Notes: a model not told the origin generated them from the letters alone. Numbered from the stretch's first letter, positions 37,113-47,159 are shown. The stretch: DNA of 64,000 nucleotides from Paracoccaceae bacterium (GCA_024742835.1 JANSXS010000002.1:82431-146430); one strand, 5' to 3'. Numbers and translations: made by a program.

Positions 37113-38084
37113 TCAGGGCGCGGGGCGCAATCCGGCGCGGGTGGCGGCGCGGTGGATCGCAGCGATGGTTTCTTCCGGTTCGGCATGGTGGGGCATGTGG
37201 CCGGTGCCGGGAAGGAGAACGAGGTTGGCATTGCGAATGGCGCGCGCCAGCGGTTGCGAATGGATCGACACGCCCACGGTGGTATCGGCCGTGCCGTGCA
37301 GGATTTCCGTCGGGACGGCAATATCGCGGTAATAGGGCACCATGCGGCGGATCTCGGACAGCAGGTTGGCGCGTTGCAGGGCGTTGGCGCGCAGGCTTTT
37401 GCGGCGCAGGGTCAGGTCTGCGGCGAAGTGCTCGAAATAGCCCGTCGGCACGTCATCGGGCTGAAACACCTCGGCAATGGCCCGCTCAACGCGGGATTCC
37501 TGCACAAAGGCCGTGATAAGCGGGATCACGACCGGGCCTGCCACCGGGTGCGACAAAAGCCGGTAATAGGCCGAAAGCCCGCTGTTCCATGTGTGGGATG
37601 CGGCCGACAGGGCCACCAGCGCCGAGATATTTTCCGGGTGGTTGATCGCCCAGGCCAGCGCCACAGCCCCGCCATAGGAATGCCCCAGCACGAGGGGCAC
37701 CTCCGCGCCAAGCTGTGCCGCGGCTCCTTGCAAAAGCGCGGCTTGGCGTACAACGGATGTGCCCCCGTCCTGTCCGTCGCTATGGCCCAGACCGGGGCGG
37801 TCAAGGATGATCACACGGTAGTTGCGCGCCAGTTCCGGCCCCAAACGAAAGGTCCAGTCGGTGAAATTGCCCGACGCACCGTGAATGAGCACCAGATCGG
37901 GAGCCGCGCCCGTCTTGGGCCCCATGATGACGGCGTGAATGTTGTGCCCGTCCACCGCAACGATCTGGCCACGGGGCGGATGCGCCTGCATCGCGGCGGC
38001 TTCCTGTGCGCGGGCGCGGTGCTGGACAAAGGCCCAGCCAAGGGCCAGAACCAGCAGCAGGCTCAAGGTGATCTTAAGTCCCAA
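37113..38084 (-). CDS. Alpha/beta-hydrolase with N-terminal membrane anchor
   Basis: Encodes 323 residues if started at the TTG at 38084, which overlaps the end of metA; the open frame extends to 38153 but within metA. N-terminal hydrophobic segment ([18 protein letters not shown]) anchors it. Hydrolase core: [16 protein letters not shown] (oxyanion), [11 protein letters not shown], nucleophile Ser in [14 protein letters not shown], catalytic His in [11 protein letters not shown]. Substrate unknown. The start is the least certain point. Confidence 0.85.
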   Translation of the reverse strand: MGLKITLSLLLVLALGWAFVQHRARAQEAAAMQAHPPRGQIVAVDGHNIHAVIMGPKTGAAPDLVLIHGASGNFTDWTFRLGPELARNYRVIILDRPGLGHSDGQDGGTSVVRQAALLQGAAAQLGAEVPLVLGHSYGGAVALAWAINHPENISALVALSAASHTWNSGLSAYYRLLSHPVAGPVVIPLITAFVQESRVERAIAEVFQPDDVPTGYFEHFAADLTLRRKSLRANALQRANLLSEIRRMVPYYRDIAVPTEILHGTADTTVGVSIHSQPLARAIRNANLVLLPGTGHMPHHAEPEETIAAIHRAATRAGLRPAP

Positions 38085-38997
38085 TGCGCTCGATCTCGAA
38101 CGGGGTCGTCTGGTAAATCTCGTTGATCCAGTTGCCGTAAAGCAAATGCGCATGGCTGCGCCAGCGGTTCTGCGGCGGGCGGGCCGGATTGTTGTCGGGG
38201 TAGTAATTGCACGGCACGGTCACCGGCGTGCCAGCGGCCACATCACGGTCGTATTCCTGCTTGAGCGTGTCGCTGTCGTATTCCAGATGGTTGAAGATAT
38301 AAAGGCCACGTCGCGCGGGATCCTCCACCAGACAGGGGCCGACCTCGTCACTGTCCAGCAGGATGTGCAGCCCGTCCGCCGCCTCGATCTCGGCGCGTTT
38401 CATTTCCGTCCAGCGGCTGACGGGGATCACGCAATCATCCGAAAACCCCCGCAGATATGGCGAGGCGGGTGCCATGTTACGATGCCGGAAACAGCCGAAC
38501 GCCTTGGCATCCAGCAGATGTTTCTGCACACCGTGGAAATGGTTGATCATCGCCATGCCGCCCCAGCAGACGCCGAAGGTGGAATGCACATGGGTTCGGG
38601 TCCAGTCAAAGACGCGCACCAGTTCGTCCCAATAGGTGACCGCGTCGAAGTGCAGATGTTCGATCGGGGCGCCGGTGATGATCAGTCCGTCGAATTTCTC
38701 GCCGGTGGCGGCCACGTCCTCGAACGGGCGGTAAAAACTTTCCATATGCTCGGCCGCGGTATTGCGGGCGCGGTGTTCCGACATGCGGATCAGGCTGAGG
38801 TCGATCTGAAGCGGGGTTGCGCCGATGAGCCGCGCGAACTGGTTTTCCGTCTGGATCTTCTTGGGCATCAGATTCAGCAGACCGATGCGCAGCGGGCGTA
38901 TATCCTGCCGCGAGGCCAGATCATCGTCCAGCACCATCACACCTTCGCGGGTGAGCACATCGAAGGCTGGCAGATCAGAGGGAATCCGGAGGGGCAT
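38074..38997 (-). CDS. metA: Homoserine O-acyltransferase, MetA family, acetyl-type
   Basis: Encodes 307 residues. Activates homoserine for methionine synthesis. The catalytic Cys is C144 in [15 protein letters not shown] (E. coli C142); the Glu/His set is in the RYSTR-equivalent and EYD region. The residue matching E. coli Gly111 is Glu113 (TGAPIEHL). A Glu there is reported to select acetyl-CoA instead of succinyl-CoA, so homoserine O-acetyltransferase is the better activity call despite the MetA name. No SAM riboswitch fits in the 24-base gap to the upstream gene. Confidence 0.93.
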   Translation of the reverse strand: MPLRIPSDLPAFDVLTREGVMVLDDDLASRQDIRPLRIGLLNLMPKKIQTENQFARLIGATPLQIDLSLIRMSEHRARNTAAEHMESFYRPFEDVAATGEKFDGLIITGAPIEHLHFDAVTYWDELVRVFDWTRTHVHSTFGVCWGGMAMINHFHGVQKHLLDAKAFGCFRHRNMAPASPYLRGFSDDCVIPVSRWTEMKRAEIEAADGLHILLDSDEVGPCLVEDPARRGLYIFNHLEYDSDTLKQEYDRDVAAGTPVTVPCNYYPDNNPARPPQNRWRSHAHLLYGNWINEIYQTTPFEIERIGT

Positions 38998-39021
38998 GGC
39001 AGGCTTTCGAAAATTGGGTTC

Positions 39022-39894
39022 TCAGGTAGGTGCGCAAGGCGTGCGTGCAAGGGCCATCGCGATCAACTCGTCGAATGTGCCCGCGTCCTTGCAGGCAGCG
39101 ACCTCGTCCGCGGTGACGGTCACGCCCCATTTTTCCATCGCGGCGTAACGCGGTTCACGATGCGCCAGCGCGCGGGCATAGGTCCAGCGGACGAATTCAT
39201 CCGGGTCAACATCGCCTTCCACGAAATTGTTTTCACGAAGATATTCCTGCCACGCGGCATCAAGGAACTCGGGTTGATAGCACATCGGCTTGGGCGCGCG
39301 ATCAAAGCGGCGGATCAGTTCCTGCCGGTGTGCGTCATCGCCCTTGATGCGCACCAGCAGACAATGCCGTGAAAGCTCTGTCAGTACCGGATCGCCCGCA
39401 TCATCGCCATCGACCCATTCGCAAATCGACCCGCCGGTATCGCAGATGAAATGCGGATATCCATAAAGCGCCTGCGCGCGGGCGATGAAATGCCCGGTAT
39501 CCATGAGCGCCGCGATCTCGGCGCGGCGAAACTGTTCTTGTCGGATGCGGAACTCTGCAAAGGGCAGGCCACCGCGCGCCGGATCACCGGGCTTGCCCAA
39601 ATAGGTGGATACGGGCGACAGGTTGTCGAAGGTGATGTTGGAGCCAATATAAATCGAGTCCGTCATCAGCAGATCACGCAGAAAGGGCACCCTCATGGCG
39701 TGGGCCTTGGCATTGTCCACGATCAGCTCGCCCATGTAGCGGGTGCCGATACGGTAATCTATGGAATAGTGAAACCACGCGCCCGCGTCGCGCAGCATAT
39801 TGGACAAATGCGTTTTGCCGAGGCCGGACATGCCGTAAAACAGCACGCGTTTATGCGGGGCGTCGCGCCAGTCCCGAGCGGAGGAATAGATCAT
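39022..39894 (-). CDS. P-loop ATPase/kinase-like protein upstream of metA
   Basis: Encodes 290 residues from the ATG of IYSSARDWRDAPHKRVLFYGMSGLGKTHLSNMLRDAG; frames further upstream lack support. Walker A is GMSGLGKTH (about 21-29). The rest (YSIDYRIGTRYMGE, FICDTGGSICEWVDGDD, LLVRIKGDDAHRQELIRRFDRAPKPMCYQP) resembles a family of nucleoside-kinase-like ATPases common in Rhodobacterales. It lies 24 bases upstream of metA and probably shares its transcript, so a methionine-linked role is possible but unproven. Confidence 0.8.
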   Translation of the reverse strand: MIYSSARDWRDAPHKRVLFYGMSGLGKTHLSNMLRDAGAWFHYSIDYRIGTRYMGELIVDNAKAHAMRVPFLRDLLMTDSIYIGSNITFDNLSPVSTYLGKPGDPARGGLPFAEFRIRQEQFRRAEIAALMDTGHFIARAQALYGYPHFICDTGGSICEWVDGDDAGDPVLTELSRHCLLVRIKGDDAHRQELIRRFDRAPKPMCYQPEFLDAAWQEYLRENNFVEGDVDPDEFVRWTYARALAHREPRYAAMEKWGVTVTADEVAACKDAGTFDELIAMALARTPCAPT

Positions 39895-40021
39895 GGGCCA
39901 CCTCTGATGTCGCTTGCCGTGGTAGCCACCGGCGGCAGAGTGGTCAAACCCGAAAACCGGCGCGTGATGCGAAAAGGCACCGCCTGCCATGGACGGCACC
40001 TGTGATCCTGTCCGTGCCGCG

Positions 40022-41074
40022 TCAGAAGCGGAATCCCAGTTTCATGCCGACGGCAATGGCATCGTTGCTGGTGAAATTCCCGTTAATGCCTTGCGACACC
40101 GCGTCGCCAAGCGCGATATAGCGGATCCCGGTGCTGAGTTCCCAGCTTTCGGTCGCGTAGCTGACGCCGACACCGTAGCTGACATAACCGTCCTTGCCCG
40201 ACAGGTTGCCAACGATATCATCCTGATCTTCTTCATAGCCAAGGGTCAACGCACCCGACCAGTTTTCATTGAACCGGCGACCGACACCGATTTCATAGGA
40301 CCAGATATCCGATCTGCCCAAGGCGATGGCACCGGGTGTGAAATCCTGTGGCGCGATCTGAAACTCGGTCCATTCCTGCCAGCGAATCGAGCCGAAGAGC
40401 AAAGTGGCTGCGGCAATACCGGACTGGACATGCAGCGTGACCGCCTGTGGTGTCTTCACCTCGAAGGGCGTGCCGGTATTGTCGCTGAACCCGTGCTCGA
40501 TCTCGGATTCGTAGGTCAGCGCGACCTTGAGCGCGATATCACGGCGTTCATAGGCCCCGCCGATGACATAGCCCATTTGCCAGTCGTAATCGACATTCAG
40601 CGCATAGGCGATCGGGAAGGTTATGTTCAGATTACCCTTCATGCCCTGCACGCGCAGGCCGCCATAGGCGCTGAAGTTTTCGTCAAACTGATATTTGAGA
40701 TAGCCGGTCGTGGCAAAAACGTCGAGTTCCGCATTCGAGCCTGCGAAGGGATAGCCCGTGGCGCGCGCATAATCCACATTCGCGCCGTAAGGCTGGTTCG
40801 CCACGATGGCATAGGTCAGTTTTTCGTTGATCTGCTGTTTGAAACCCACGGCGTAATTCTGGAACCGTGCCGTCATATTGCCGGAGCCTGACGCTCCCAG
40901 TGCCGAAGACGACGCACGGACATCCGGCGTCACGACGGATGCGGAAAACTCCAGATAGGTCTTGCCGTTTTCGTAAAGGATTTGCGAGACGTCCGGCGCA
41001 CGCTGGATTTCACCAGCCTGTGCCGTGGTGGCGGCGATGCCAAGCGATGCGGCGGCCAGCGTGATTTTTTTCAT
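40022..41074 (-). CDS. FadL/OmpP1-like outer-membrane transport protein
   Basis: Encodes 350 residues behind GGAGGAGAGGG. Signal peptide MKKITLAAASLGIAATTAQAG, then a short lumenal segment and many amphipathic strands ending in the outer-membrane signature KLGFRF (terminal Phe). FadL-family proteins carry hydrophobic compounds across the outer membrane. Features: SQILYENGKTYLEFSASVVTPDVRA near the start and YEIGVGRRFNENWSGALTLGYEEDQ in the strands. Shorter than E. coli FadL (about 446), as usual for this alphaproteobacterial branch. The 180-base upstream gap holds no gene. Confidence 0.85.
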   Translation of the reverse strand: MKKITLAAASLGIAATTAQAGEIQRAPDVSQILYENGKTYLEFSASVVTPDVRASSSALGASGSGNMTARFQNYAVGFKQQINEKLTYAIVANQPYGANVDYARATGYPFAGSNAELDVFATTGYLKYQFDENFSAYGGLRVQGMKGNLNITFPIAYALNVDYDWQMGYVIGGAYERRDIALKVALTYESEIEHGFSDNTGTPFEVKTPQAVTLHVQSGIAAATLLFGSIRWQEWTEFQIAPQDFTPGAIALGRSDIWSYEIGVGRRFNENWSGALTLGYEEDQDDIVGNLSGKDGYVSYGVGVSYATESWELSTGIRYIALGDAVSQGINGNFTSNDAIAVGMKLGFRF

Positions 41075-41217
41075 ATGTCCCTCTCCTCCAAGGCAGGGCG
41101 GGACGTTACCAATTGTCACAAAGGCGTCAATCTATCCCGCAGCATCGCTTCTGTCCGGTTGGCGACAAGAGTGTCTTGCGTTACCACGTATCGCGCTGAG
41201 GTGTCGGGTTAAAAGGC

Positions 41218-41292
41218 CCAAAATCATAGGCTTTGCCTATGTTTTGGAACTTACCTCAACCTTTACGGGTCTGCGACCAAAGGTTGAGGTAA
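41218..41292 (-). terminator. Tandem hairpins at the end of the DMT transporter gene
   Basis: TTACCTCAACCTTT (41251-41264) is the exact inverse of AAAGGTTGAGGTAA (41279-41292), a 14-bp stem whose arms straddle the stop codon of the transporter gene (41256-41258). Just beyond it CCAAAATCATAGGC (41218-41231) pairs with GCCTATGTTTTGG (41235-41247) with a single mismatch. Two stacked hairpins at a 3' end suggest a transcript-end or stability element; no long T-run follows. Confidence 0.5.
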
Positions 41293-42149
41293 TTCGCCCC
41301 AAAGATCACCACCGCCCCAAGGATGACGAAAATGTCGATCGGCTCGTTGTAGATCATCAGGCCCACCACGGCGATCACTGGCAGGCGCAGGAAATCGACC
41401 GGCGAGACAAGGGTCGCCGGCGCGATGGACAGCGCCGAGGTGATGCAGAAATGCGCCATCAGCCCGGCCAGCCCGATGGCCACGATCCAGGGTGCTGTTT
41501 CCAGCGAGGGCAGGGCGATATAGCCATCATGGCCTGCGCAGATCAGCCCGAAAACAGTTTGCGTCGCGGTCATCCACAACAAGATGCAGGTGAGCGTTTC
41601 GGTGCGGGTCAGCATCTTTGTGAAGATGATCGAACCAGCGAAACCGATGGCGGCGGCGGCCGCGCTGAGCGTGCCGACATTGATCGTCTCGACGCTGGGG
41701 CGCGCCACGATCAGGATGCCCGTGAACCCGATGACCGCTGCAAGCACCCGCATCCGCGTCAGACGCTCGCCCAGGATCAGCGGTGACAGCATCAGCACCC
41801 AGAGCGGCGTGGTGAATTCCAGCGCAAAGACCTGTGCCAGCGGGATAAGTGTGATGGCATAGAACCACAGGTTCTGCCCGGTGAAATGAAAGATATTGCG
41901 CGTCAGGTGAATACCGGGGCTGCGCAGGGTGATGTCGCCCAGGCGGCCCGTCAGGGTCGCGACACCCAGCACGATGACAAGCCCCACCATGCTGCGATAT
42001 GTCATGATTTCAAAGGTATCGAGCGCAAAGCTCACCTCGCGGCCCGACACGGCCATGATCGAAAAAGACGCAACCGCGCCCAACATCCACAGCGCCGCTT
42101 TCAAGACCTGCACGGGTTCTTGCGTCCCCGGTGCGGTCGTCACTCCCAT
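41256..42149 (-). CDS. DMT/EamA-family transporter (second copy type)
   Basis: Encodes 297 residues with ten membrane segments in two EamA repeats ([29 protein letters not shown] ... [43 protein letters not shown]; then [24 protein letters not shown]). Inner-membrane metabolite exporter of unknown substrate. Its start overlaps the guaA stop by about 10 bases, so it is co-transcribed with guaA; purine export is a possible but unproven link. Confidence 0.88.
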   Translation of the reverse strand: MGVTTAPGTQEPVQVLKAALWMLGAVASFSIMAVSGREVSFALDTFEIMTYRSMVGLVIVLGVATLTGRLGDITLRSPGIHLTRNIFHFTGQNLWFYAITLIPLAQVFALEFTTPLWVLMLSPLILGERLTRMRVLAAVIGFTGILIVARPSVETINVGTLSAAAAAIGFAGSIIFTKMLTRTETLTCILLWMTATQTVFGLICAGHDGYIALPSLETAPWIVAIGLAGLMAHFCITSALSIAPATLVSPVDFLRLPVIAVVGLMIYNEPIDIFVILGAVVIFGANYLNLWSQTRKG

Positions 42150-43711
42150 TCAATGGTGCCCGGCGGTTTGCTGGTGATGTCATAGGTCACGCGGTTGATG
42201 CCCTTGACCTCGTTGATGATGCGCGTGGCGGTCTCACCCAGAAAATCGTGCGAAAACGGATAGTAATCGGCCGTCATCCCATCAACGGAGGTCACAGCGC
42301 GCAGCGCGCAGGCGAAATCATAGGTACGCCCATCGCCCATTACACCCACGGTGCGCACGGGCAGGATGGCCACGAAGGCCTGCCAGATCTCGTCATACAG
42401 GCCGTGCTTGCGGATCTGGTCGATATAAACGGCATCCGCCTTGCGCAGGATTTCCAGCTTTTCGCGGGTGATCTCGCCGGGGCAGCGGATGGCAAGGCCG
42501 GGGCCGGGGAACGGGTGACGCCCGATAAAGCTGTCGGGCAGGCCCAGTTCACGGCCCAGCGCGCGCACCTCGTCCTTGAACAGCTCGCGCAGCGGCTCCA
42601 CCAGTTTCAGGCCCATCTTTTCCGGCAGGCCGCCAACATTGTGGTGGCTTTTTATCGTCACAGAAGGCCCGCCCGAAAAGCTGACGCTTTCGATGACGTC
42701 GGGATAAAGCGTGCCCTGTGCCAGGAACGCCGCGCCCTCGATGCTGTCGGCGTGTTTCTGGAACACGTCGATGAACAGCCGACCAATGGTTTTTCGCTTT
42801 TCTTCCGGGTCGCTTACGCCCTCAAGTTCACCCAGGAAAAGGTCCGATTCATCGGCATGTATCAGCGGAATATTGTAATTGTCGCGGAACATCTTTGCGA
42901 CCTCGTCCGCCTCGTTTAGGCGCAAAAGCCCGTGATCGACGAACACGCAGGTCAGTTGATCGCCGATGGCCTCGTGGATCAGCACGGCGGCCACGGAGCT
43001 GTCCACGCCGCCCGACAGCCCGCAAATCACCTTGGCGTCGCCCACCTGTTCGCGGATCTTGCGCACCGCCTCGTCGCGGTAGGCGTCCATCGTCCAGTCA
43101 CCCTTGAAGCCCGCGTCGCGTACGAAATTTTCGTAAAGCGTCTTGCCGTTGGGGGTGTGATGCACTTCGGGGTGGAACTGCACCGCCCAGAAGCGGCGCG
43201 CGGGGTCGCCGGTGATGGCAAAGGGCGCGCCTGGTGAGGTGCCGTAGACCTCGAATCCGGGGGCGATCTGGCTCACATGGTCGCCATGGCTCATCCAGAC
43301 CTGTTCGCGGCCTGTGCCATCCATGAACCAGCCGGTCAGCAGATCAGAGCGTGCGTCAGACGGGCTGACCCAGGCGCGGCCGAATTCGGCGGTCGCGTGT
43401 TCGCCTGCCTCCACCTTGCCGCCAAGGTCGTGCATCATGACCTGTTGACCGTAACAGATGCCAAGGATCGGCACGCCCATGTCGTAGACGGATCGGGGCG
43501 GGCGAGGGCTGCCGTCGCGCATGACCGAATCGGGCCCGCCGGAGAATATCACGGCCTTGGGCGCGAACTCTTTCAAAAAGGCGTCGGTGACGCTTTGAAA
43601 GGGGTGAATTTCGCAATAGACGTTCAGTTCGCGCAGGCGGCGCGCGATCAGCTGCGTCACCTGGCTTCCGAAGTCGATGATCAGAAGGCGGTCATGGGTG
43701 TCTGTGCTCAT
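42140..43711 (-). CDS. guaA: GMP synthase (glutamine-hydrolysing)
   Basis: Encodes 523 residues. N-terminal class I glutamine amidotransferase domain (ILGICYGQQ with the nucleophile Cys; PEVHHTPNG with the His-Glu pair), ATP pyrophosphatase domain with the P-loop GLSGGVDSS, and the C-terminal dimerisation domain ending [13 protein letters not shown]. Makes GMP from XMP and glutamine in the cytoplasm. Full length and unbroken. Confidence 0.98.
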   Translation of the reverse strand: MSTDTHDRLLIIDFGSQVTQLIARRLRELNVYCEIHPFQSVTDAFLKEFAPKAVIFSGGPDSVMRDGSPRPPRSVYDMGVPILGICYGQQVMMHDLGGKVEAGEHATAEFGRAWVSPSDARSDLLTGWFMDGTGREQVWMSHGDHVSQIAPGFEVYGTSPGAPFAITGDPARRFWAVQFHPEVHHTPNGKTLYENFVRDAGFKGDWTMDAYRDEAVRKIREQVGDAKVICGLSGGVDSSVAAVLIHEAIGDQLTCVFVDHGLLRLNEADEVAKMFRDNYNIPLIHADESDLFLGELEGVSDPEEKRKTIGRLFIDVFQKHADSIEGAAFLAQGTLYPDVIESVSFSGGPSVTIKSHHNVGGLPEKMGLKLVEPLRELFKDEVRALGRELGLPDSFIGRHPFPGPGLAIRCPGEITREKLEILRKADAVYIDQIRKHGLYDEIWQAFVAILPVRTVGVMGDGRTYDFACALRAVTSVDGMTADYYPFSHDFLGETATRIINEVKGINRVTYDITSKPPGTIEWE

Positions 43712-43907
43712 GCAGTGGCAATAGGGCGCGGTCGCGCGATGCGCAAGAGGTGCGGTGCGCGGAAAACCTCGCCCATCCGGCGCATCGAATGTCGTTAAAA
43801 CACCTCAAACGGCGCAAATCTTCCGTGATAGGGTTTTGAGCTGCGATAAAACACGCCCACCAGCCGCCCGGATACCGAGGCAAACCACCTTTGAGGGAAC
43901 CAAGATC

Positions 43908-45452
43908 ATGGCCGAAGCAGCAGCACGCAAACGCAGCCGCGGTGGCGGCGGGGCCGCCCGCCGGGCAGAACGCACGGCCGTCAGCATAGAGACGGCGAAA
44001 TATATCGAGCGCAACATCCCCTGTTTCGAGGTTCTGACCGAGGAAGCGCTGGAAATCATCGAACATAACGCCGAGACCATTCTCGAAGAGGTCGGCGTCA
44101 ATTTCGTGGATAATCCCGCGGCGCTGGCCCGCTGGAAAGACGCCGGTGCCGATGTGACCGGGGAGCGCGTGCGCATCCCGCGCGGTCTGGCGCGGCAGTT
44201 GATCGCGACCGCGCCAAGCGAATATACCCAATACGCCCGCAATCCCGAACGCAACGTGGTTGTGGGCGGGCGCAACATGGTCTGCGCGCCTGTCTATGGC
44301 CCGCCCTTCGTACGCGACATGAGTGGCGGCCGCCGCTATGCGACGATGGCCGATTTCGAGAAATTCGTGAAGCTGGGTTACATGTCGCGCTGGCTGCACC
44401 ATTCAGGCGGCACGGTGTGCGAACCGACGGATATCCCCGTCAACAAGCGGCATCTGGACATGCTGCGCGCGCATATGACCCTGTCGGACAAACCGTTCAT
44501 GGGGTCTGTCACCGATCCCAGCCGCGCGCAGGACAGCGTGGACATGTGCGGGCTGCTTTTCGGCAAGGATTTCGTTCAGCAAAACACCGTGATGACATCG
44601 CTGATCAACATCAACTCGCCGATGACCTTCGACGATGTGATGATGGGCGCGATGGAGATCTACGCCCAGAACAATCAGGCCTGCATCATCTCTCCCTTTA
44701 TCGTTGGTGGCGCGATGGCCCCTGTGACGGTGGCGGGCACGCTGACACAGGTCATGGCCGAAGTGCTGGCCGGTATCGCCTATAACCAGCTATGCCGCCC
44801 CGGCGCGCCGGTGGTGATGGGCGCGTTCGTGACCTCGATCGACATGAATTCCGGTGCGCCCACCTTTGGCACGCCCGAGGCGGCGCATATCACCTATGGT
44901 GTGGGGCAATTGGCGCGCCGTCTGGGGCTGCCGTACCGGTCGGCGGGGTCGTTCACAGGCTCCAAGCTGCCCGATGCGCAGGCCGCTTACGAGACTGCCA
45001 ACAGCCTGAACATGGGGCTTTTGTCGGGTGTGAACTTCATGCTGCATTCCTGCGGCTGGCTGGAAGGGGGGCTTGTGTCCTCGTTCGAGAAATTTGTGAT
45101 GGATGCCGACCAGCTTGGCGTACTGCACCAGTTCGCCAATGGCGTGGACATGAGCGAGAACGGGCAGGCAATGGATGCCATCCGCGAGGTCGGGCCGGGC
45201 GGGCATTACCTTGGCTGCGCGCATACGCAGGCCAATTTCAAAACCGCATTCTGGCGCTCGAACCTGCTGGACTACAAGCCGTTCGAGACATGGGCGGAAG
45301 AGGGCGCGCGCGATACCATGACGCTGGCCCATGCCAAGGTCGAGCATATCCTGAACACCTATCAGCAACCGCCGCTGGACCCCGCGATCGCGGAGTCCAT
45401 CGACGCCTATGTCGAAACCAAGAAAGCCTCGATGCCTGACGCCTTCAGCTGA
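43908..45452 (+). CDS. Non-pyrrolysine trimethylamine methyltransferase-family protein (MttB/MtgB-like)
   Basis: Encodes 514 residues from the ATG of AEAAARKRSRGGGG, behind GAGGGA. It belongs to the MttB superfamily of corrinoid-dependent demethylases: IIEHNAETILEEVGV, PFMGSVTDPSRAQDSVDM, NTVMTSLININSPMTFDDVMM, GAPVVMGAFVTSIDMNSGAPTFGTPEAA and HSCGWLEGGLVSSFEKFVMDADQLG. There is no in-frame TAG, so pyrrolysine is not used; such homologues act on glycine betaine, proline betaine or similar quaternary amines. No corrinoid protein or second methyltransferase is next to it, so the partner must be elsewhere. N-terminal Arg-rich tail is unusual. Confidence 0.9.
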   Translation: MAEAAARKRSRGGGGAARRAERTAVSIETAKYIERNIPCFEVLTEEALEIIEHNAETILEEVGVNFVDNPAALARWKDAGADVTGERVRIPRGLARQLIATAPSEYTQYARNPERNVVVGGRNMVCAPVYGPPFVRDMSGGRRYATMADFEKFVKLGYMSRWLHHSGGTVCEPTDIPVNKRHLDMLRAHMTLSDKPFMGSVTDPSRAQDSVDMCGLLFGKDFVQQNTVMTSLININSPMTFDDVMMGAMEIYAQNNQACIISPFIVGGAMAPVTVAGTLTQVMAEVLAGIAYNQLCRPGAPVVMGAFVTSIDMNSGAPTFGTPEAAHITYGVGQLARRLGLPYRSAGSFTGSKLPDAQAAYETANSLNMGLLSGVNFMLHSCGWLEGGLVSSFEKFVMDADQLGVLHQFANGVDMSENGQAMDAIREVGPGGHYLGCAHTQANFKTAFWRSNLLDYKPFETWAEEGARDTMTLAHAKVEHILNTYQQPPLDPAIAESIDAYVETKKASMPDAFS

Positions 45453-45795
45453 CCGTTGCGGGGCAGGGGGCCGGGGCCTGTGTGCCCCGGCCCGGCTCGG
45501 CCGCGCCTGCGCGGTCGTTGCAGCGCAGAAAGCGGGCCTCTGCCATCATCGCGATCAACAGGCCGACATGCCGCGCCGCTGAATAATCGGCCGTGCGTGC
45601 GCGCCTGCGCTCGTTCATCTCTTGTTCCAACACCATAAGGCGGCGCAAGGCTTCGGGGCCATGCATCGGGCAATCCCCGCCCAGATGGCGCGGCAGGTGC
45701 GTTTCGCGACGATAATCGGCAAGCCCGATTCGGGCCGCGTTGATCAAAAGGCGCGGACGTTTGATCGCATCGAGCAGGATCAGCATATCGGTCAT
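45445..45795 (-). CDS. DUF6477-family protein
   Basis: Encodes 116 residues from the ATG behind AAGGAG. MTDMLILLDAIKRPRLLINAARIGLADYRRETHLPRHLG followed by EALRRLMVLEQEMNERRRARTADYSAARHVGLLIAMMAEARFL is the DUF6477 pattern, a Rhodobacterales-restricted helical protein of unknown role. The longer frame reaching 46533 is spurious upstream of this start. The final residues overlap the MttB-like gene end by 8 bases. It is divergent from the DUF6456-like gene. Confidence 0.8.
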   Translation of the reverse strand: MTDMLILLDAIKRPRLLINAARIGLADYRRETHLPRHLGGDCPMHGPEALRRLMVLEQEMNERRRARTADYSAARHVGLLIAMMAEARFLRCNDRAGAAEPGRGTQAPAPCPATVS

Positions 45796-45974
45796 GTGAA
45801 CACTCCTTCGTCGGTTCAGACTTAAACCATGACACAACTTAAACGGGTGTTGCGTGTGGATGCCTTGCAGCGTTCGCAGGGCTTTGCATTTGTTTACTAT
45901 TTGCAAACCATTGTTACTGTTACGTTTCATAGTTAACGAACTGGTAAGAAATGCGTCTCTAGGTTGTAAAATGT

Positions 45975-45983
45975 TGTGGATAA
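45975..45983 (-). promoter_or_regulatory. Isolated consensus DnaA box
   Basis: TGTGGATAA is the exact inverse of TTATCCACA, the consensus DnaA box, in the gap before the helix-turn-helix gene at 46047. Only one perfect copy is present, so this is a possible DnaA-responsive promoter element, not an origin. Confidence 0.35.
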
Positions 45984-46046
45984 GGCTGTGGACTATCCGC
46001 GAGGTCGTGCTGCGGCTTTCAAAACGGAGAAGAAGGAGAACAGCCC

Positions 46047-47159
46047 GTGCAAAAAGCACTTCGATCGGATGACATCGCGAATTCTGCAATGGGATGGGTG
46101 CCGCGCGCGGCGCTGAATTACCTGGCACATACAGAAGGTGGCCTGTCGATCCGGGCGCTGGCGCGAAAGGCGGGCTGCCATGCCTCGACCGTATCGCGGC
46201 AGGTGCGGGCCTTCGAGGCGCGCCGCGATGACATGCTGGTGGATGATGCGCTGCGCAAACTGGGCGCACAGGTACAATCGACGGGGGCGGCCGGTTCCAT
46301 CGGAAAGGATACGCGGATGACCACGTCACCGGAGTGCGACCAGACGGGTGCGCCCCCTCTGACAGAGGCACGGTTACATGACGAGGCGCGCCGCGTGCTG
46401 CGCCGCCTGTGCGAACCGGGGGCGATCCTGGCCGTGGCGGCGGGCATGGACAAGGCTGTCGTGATGCGCGACACGCCCGGCGGCAGCAGCCGCACCACGG
46501 TGGTCGACCGGGATGTGTCCGAGGCCATGGCACTGAACGGCTGGATCAACTGCGATGCGTCGGGACGTGTGTCGCGCTACCGTATAACCGGGGCCGGGCG
46601 CTCTGTGCTGGCGCAGCTTCTGGCCAAGGCCGAGAACAAGGCGCAGGGTCTTGGGGCGCAACAGGAGGCAGAGGGCACCGGCAAAGGGCAAGCGCCCCGA
46701 TCAGACGAGACGCCTCGCCGCATGAGATACGGCACGCCGGATTCGCCGCTGATCTGTCTTGCGCGGCGGCGCGACCGTGACGGCACGCGGTTTTTGTCGG
46801 TCGATCTGGTGCGCGCGGGCGAACGGCTGCGCGAGGATTTCGAAATGGCGCAGATGTCTTTGCGCGCGGGCGAAAGCTGGGACAGTTTTTTGAACGGCGA
46901 GGTTTCGGTGCCCGCGCCCTCGGCGGCCAGCGACTGCCGCGCGGCGGCGCGTGCGCGCGTACTTGGCGTGCTGTGCGATCTGGGGCCGGGGCTTGGCGAT
47001 GTGGTGCTGCGGTGTTGTTGCTACCTTGAAGGTCTGGAAACGGCGGAGCGGGAAATGGGTTGGTCGGCCCGGTCCGGAAAGATCGTCCTGCGTATCGCGC
47101 TGCAAAGGCTCAAGCGGCATTACGACAGCCTTGGCGAAGAGGCCGGCCTGATGGGCTGA
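46047..47159 (+). CDS. DUF6456/helix-turn-helix protein
   Basis: Encodes 370 residues from a GTG behind AAGGAG. N-terminal winged-helix-like region (RAALNYLAHTEGGLSIRALARKAGCHASTVSRQVRAFEARRDD, about 20-62), a variable middle, then a C-terminal DUF6456 domain (RYGTPDSPLICLARRRD ... VDLVRAGERLREDFEMAQMSLRAGESWDSFL ... ARARVLGVLCDLGPGLGDVVLRCCCYLEGLETAEREMGWSARSGKIVLRIALQRLKRHY). The C-terminal half resembles the MucR-neighbour and GTA-linked regulators of Rhodobacterales. An imperfect CtrA-like site and a DnaA box lie upstream. Confidence 0.72.
   Translation: MQKALRSDDIANSAMGWVPRAALNYLAHTEGGLSIRALARKAGCHASTVSRQVRAFEARRDDMLVDDALRKLGAQVQSTGAAGSIGKDTRMTTSPECDQTGAPPLTEARLHDEARRVLRRLCEPGAILAVAAGMDKAVVMRDTPGGSSRTTVVDRDVSEAMALNGWINCDASGRVSRYRITGAGRSVLAQLLAKAENKAQGLGAQQEAEGTGKGQAPRSDETPRRMRYGTPDSPLICLARRRDRDGTRFLSVDLVRAGERLREDFEMAQMSLRAGESWDSFLNGEVSVPAPSAASDCRAAARARVLGVLCDLGPGLGDVVLRCCCYLEGLETAEREMGWSARSGKIVLRIALQRLKRHYDSLGEEAGLMG

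Noticed and set aside
38998..39021. SAM-II riboswitch in front of metA.
   Set aside because: Only 24 bases separate metA from the upstream gene, too short for the aptamer, and no match to its conserved core was seen.
43908..45452. Pyrrolysine-containing MttB.
   Set aside because: The frame has no internal TAG and no pyl genes are seen; it is a non-pyrrolysine homologue.
45975..45983. The DnaA box as part of a chromosomal replication origin.
   Set aside because: Only one perfect box, no AT-rich unwinding region with further boxes and no dnaA/hemE/parAB-type neighbours.
45445..46533. A 362-codon minus-strand frame as one protein.
   Set aside because: Only the part from the ATG at 45795 matches a known family (DUF6477) and has a ribosome site; the rest lies opposite the DUF6456-like gene and the intergenic region.
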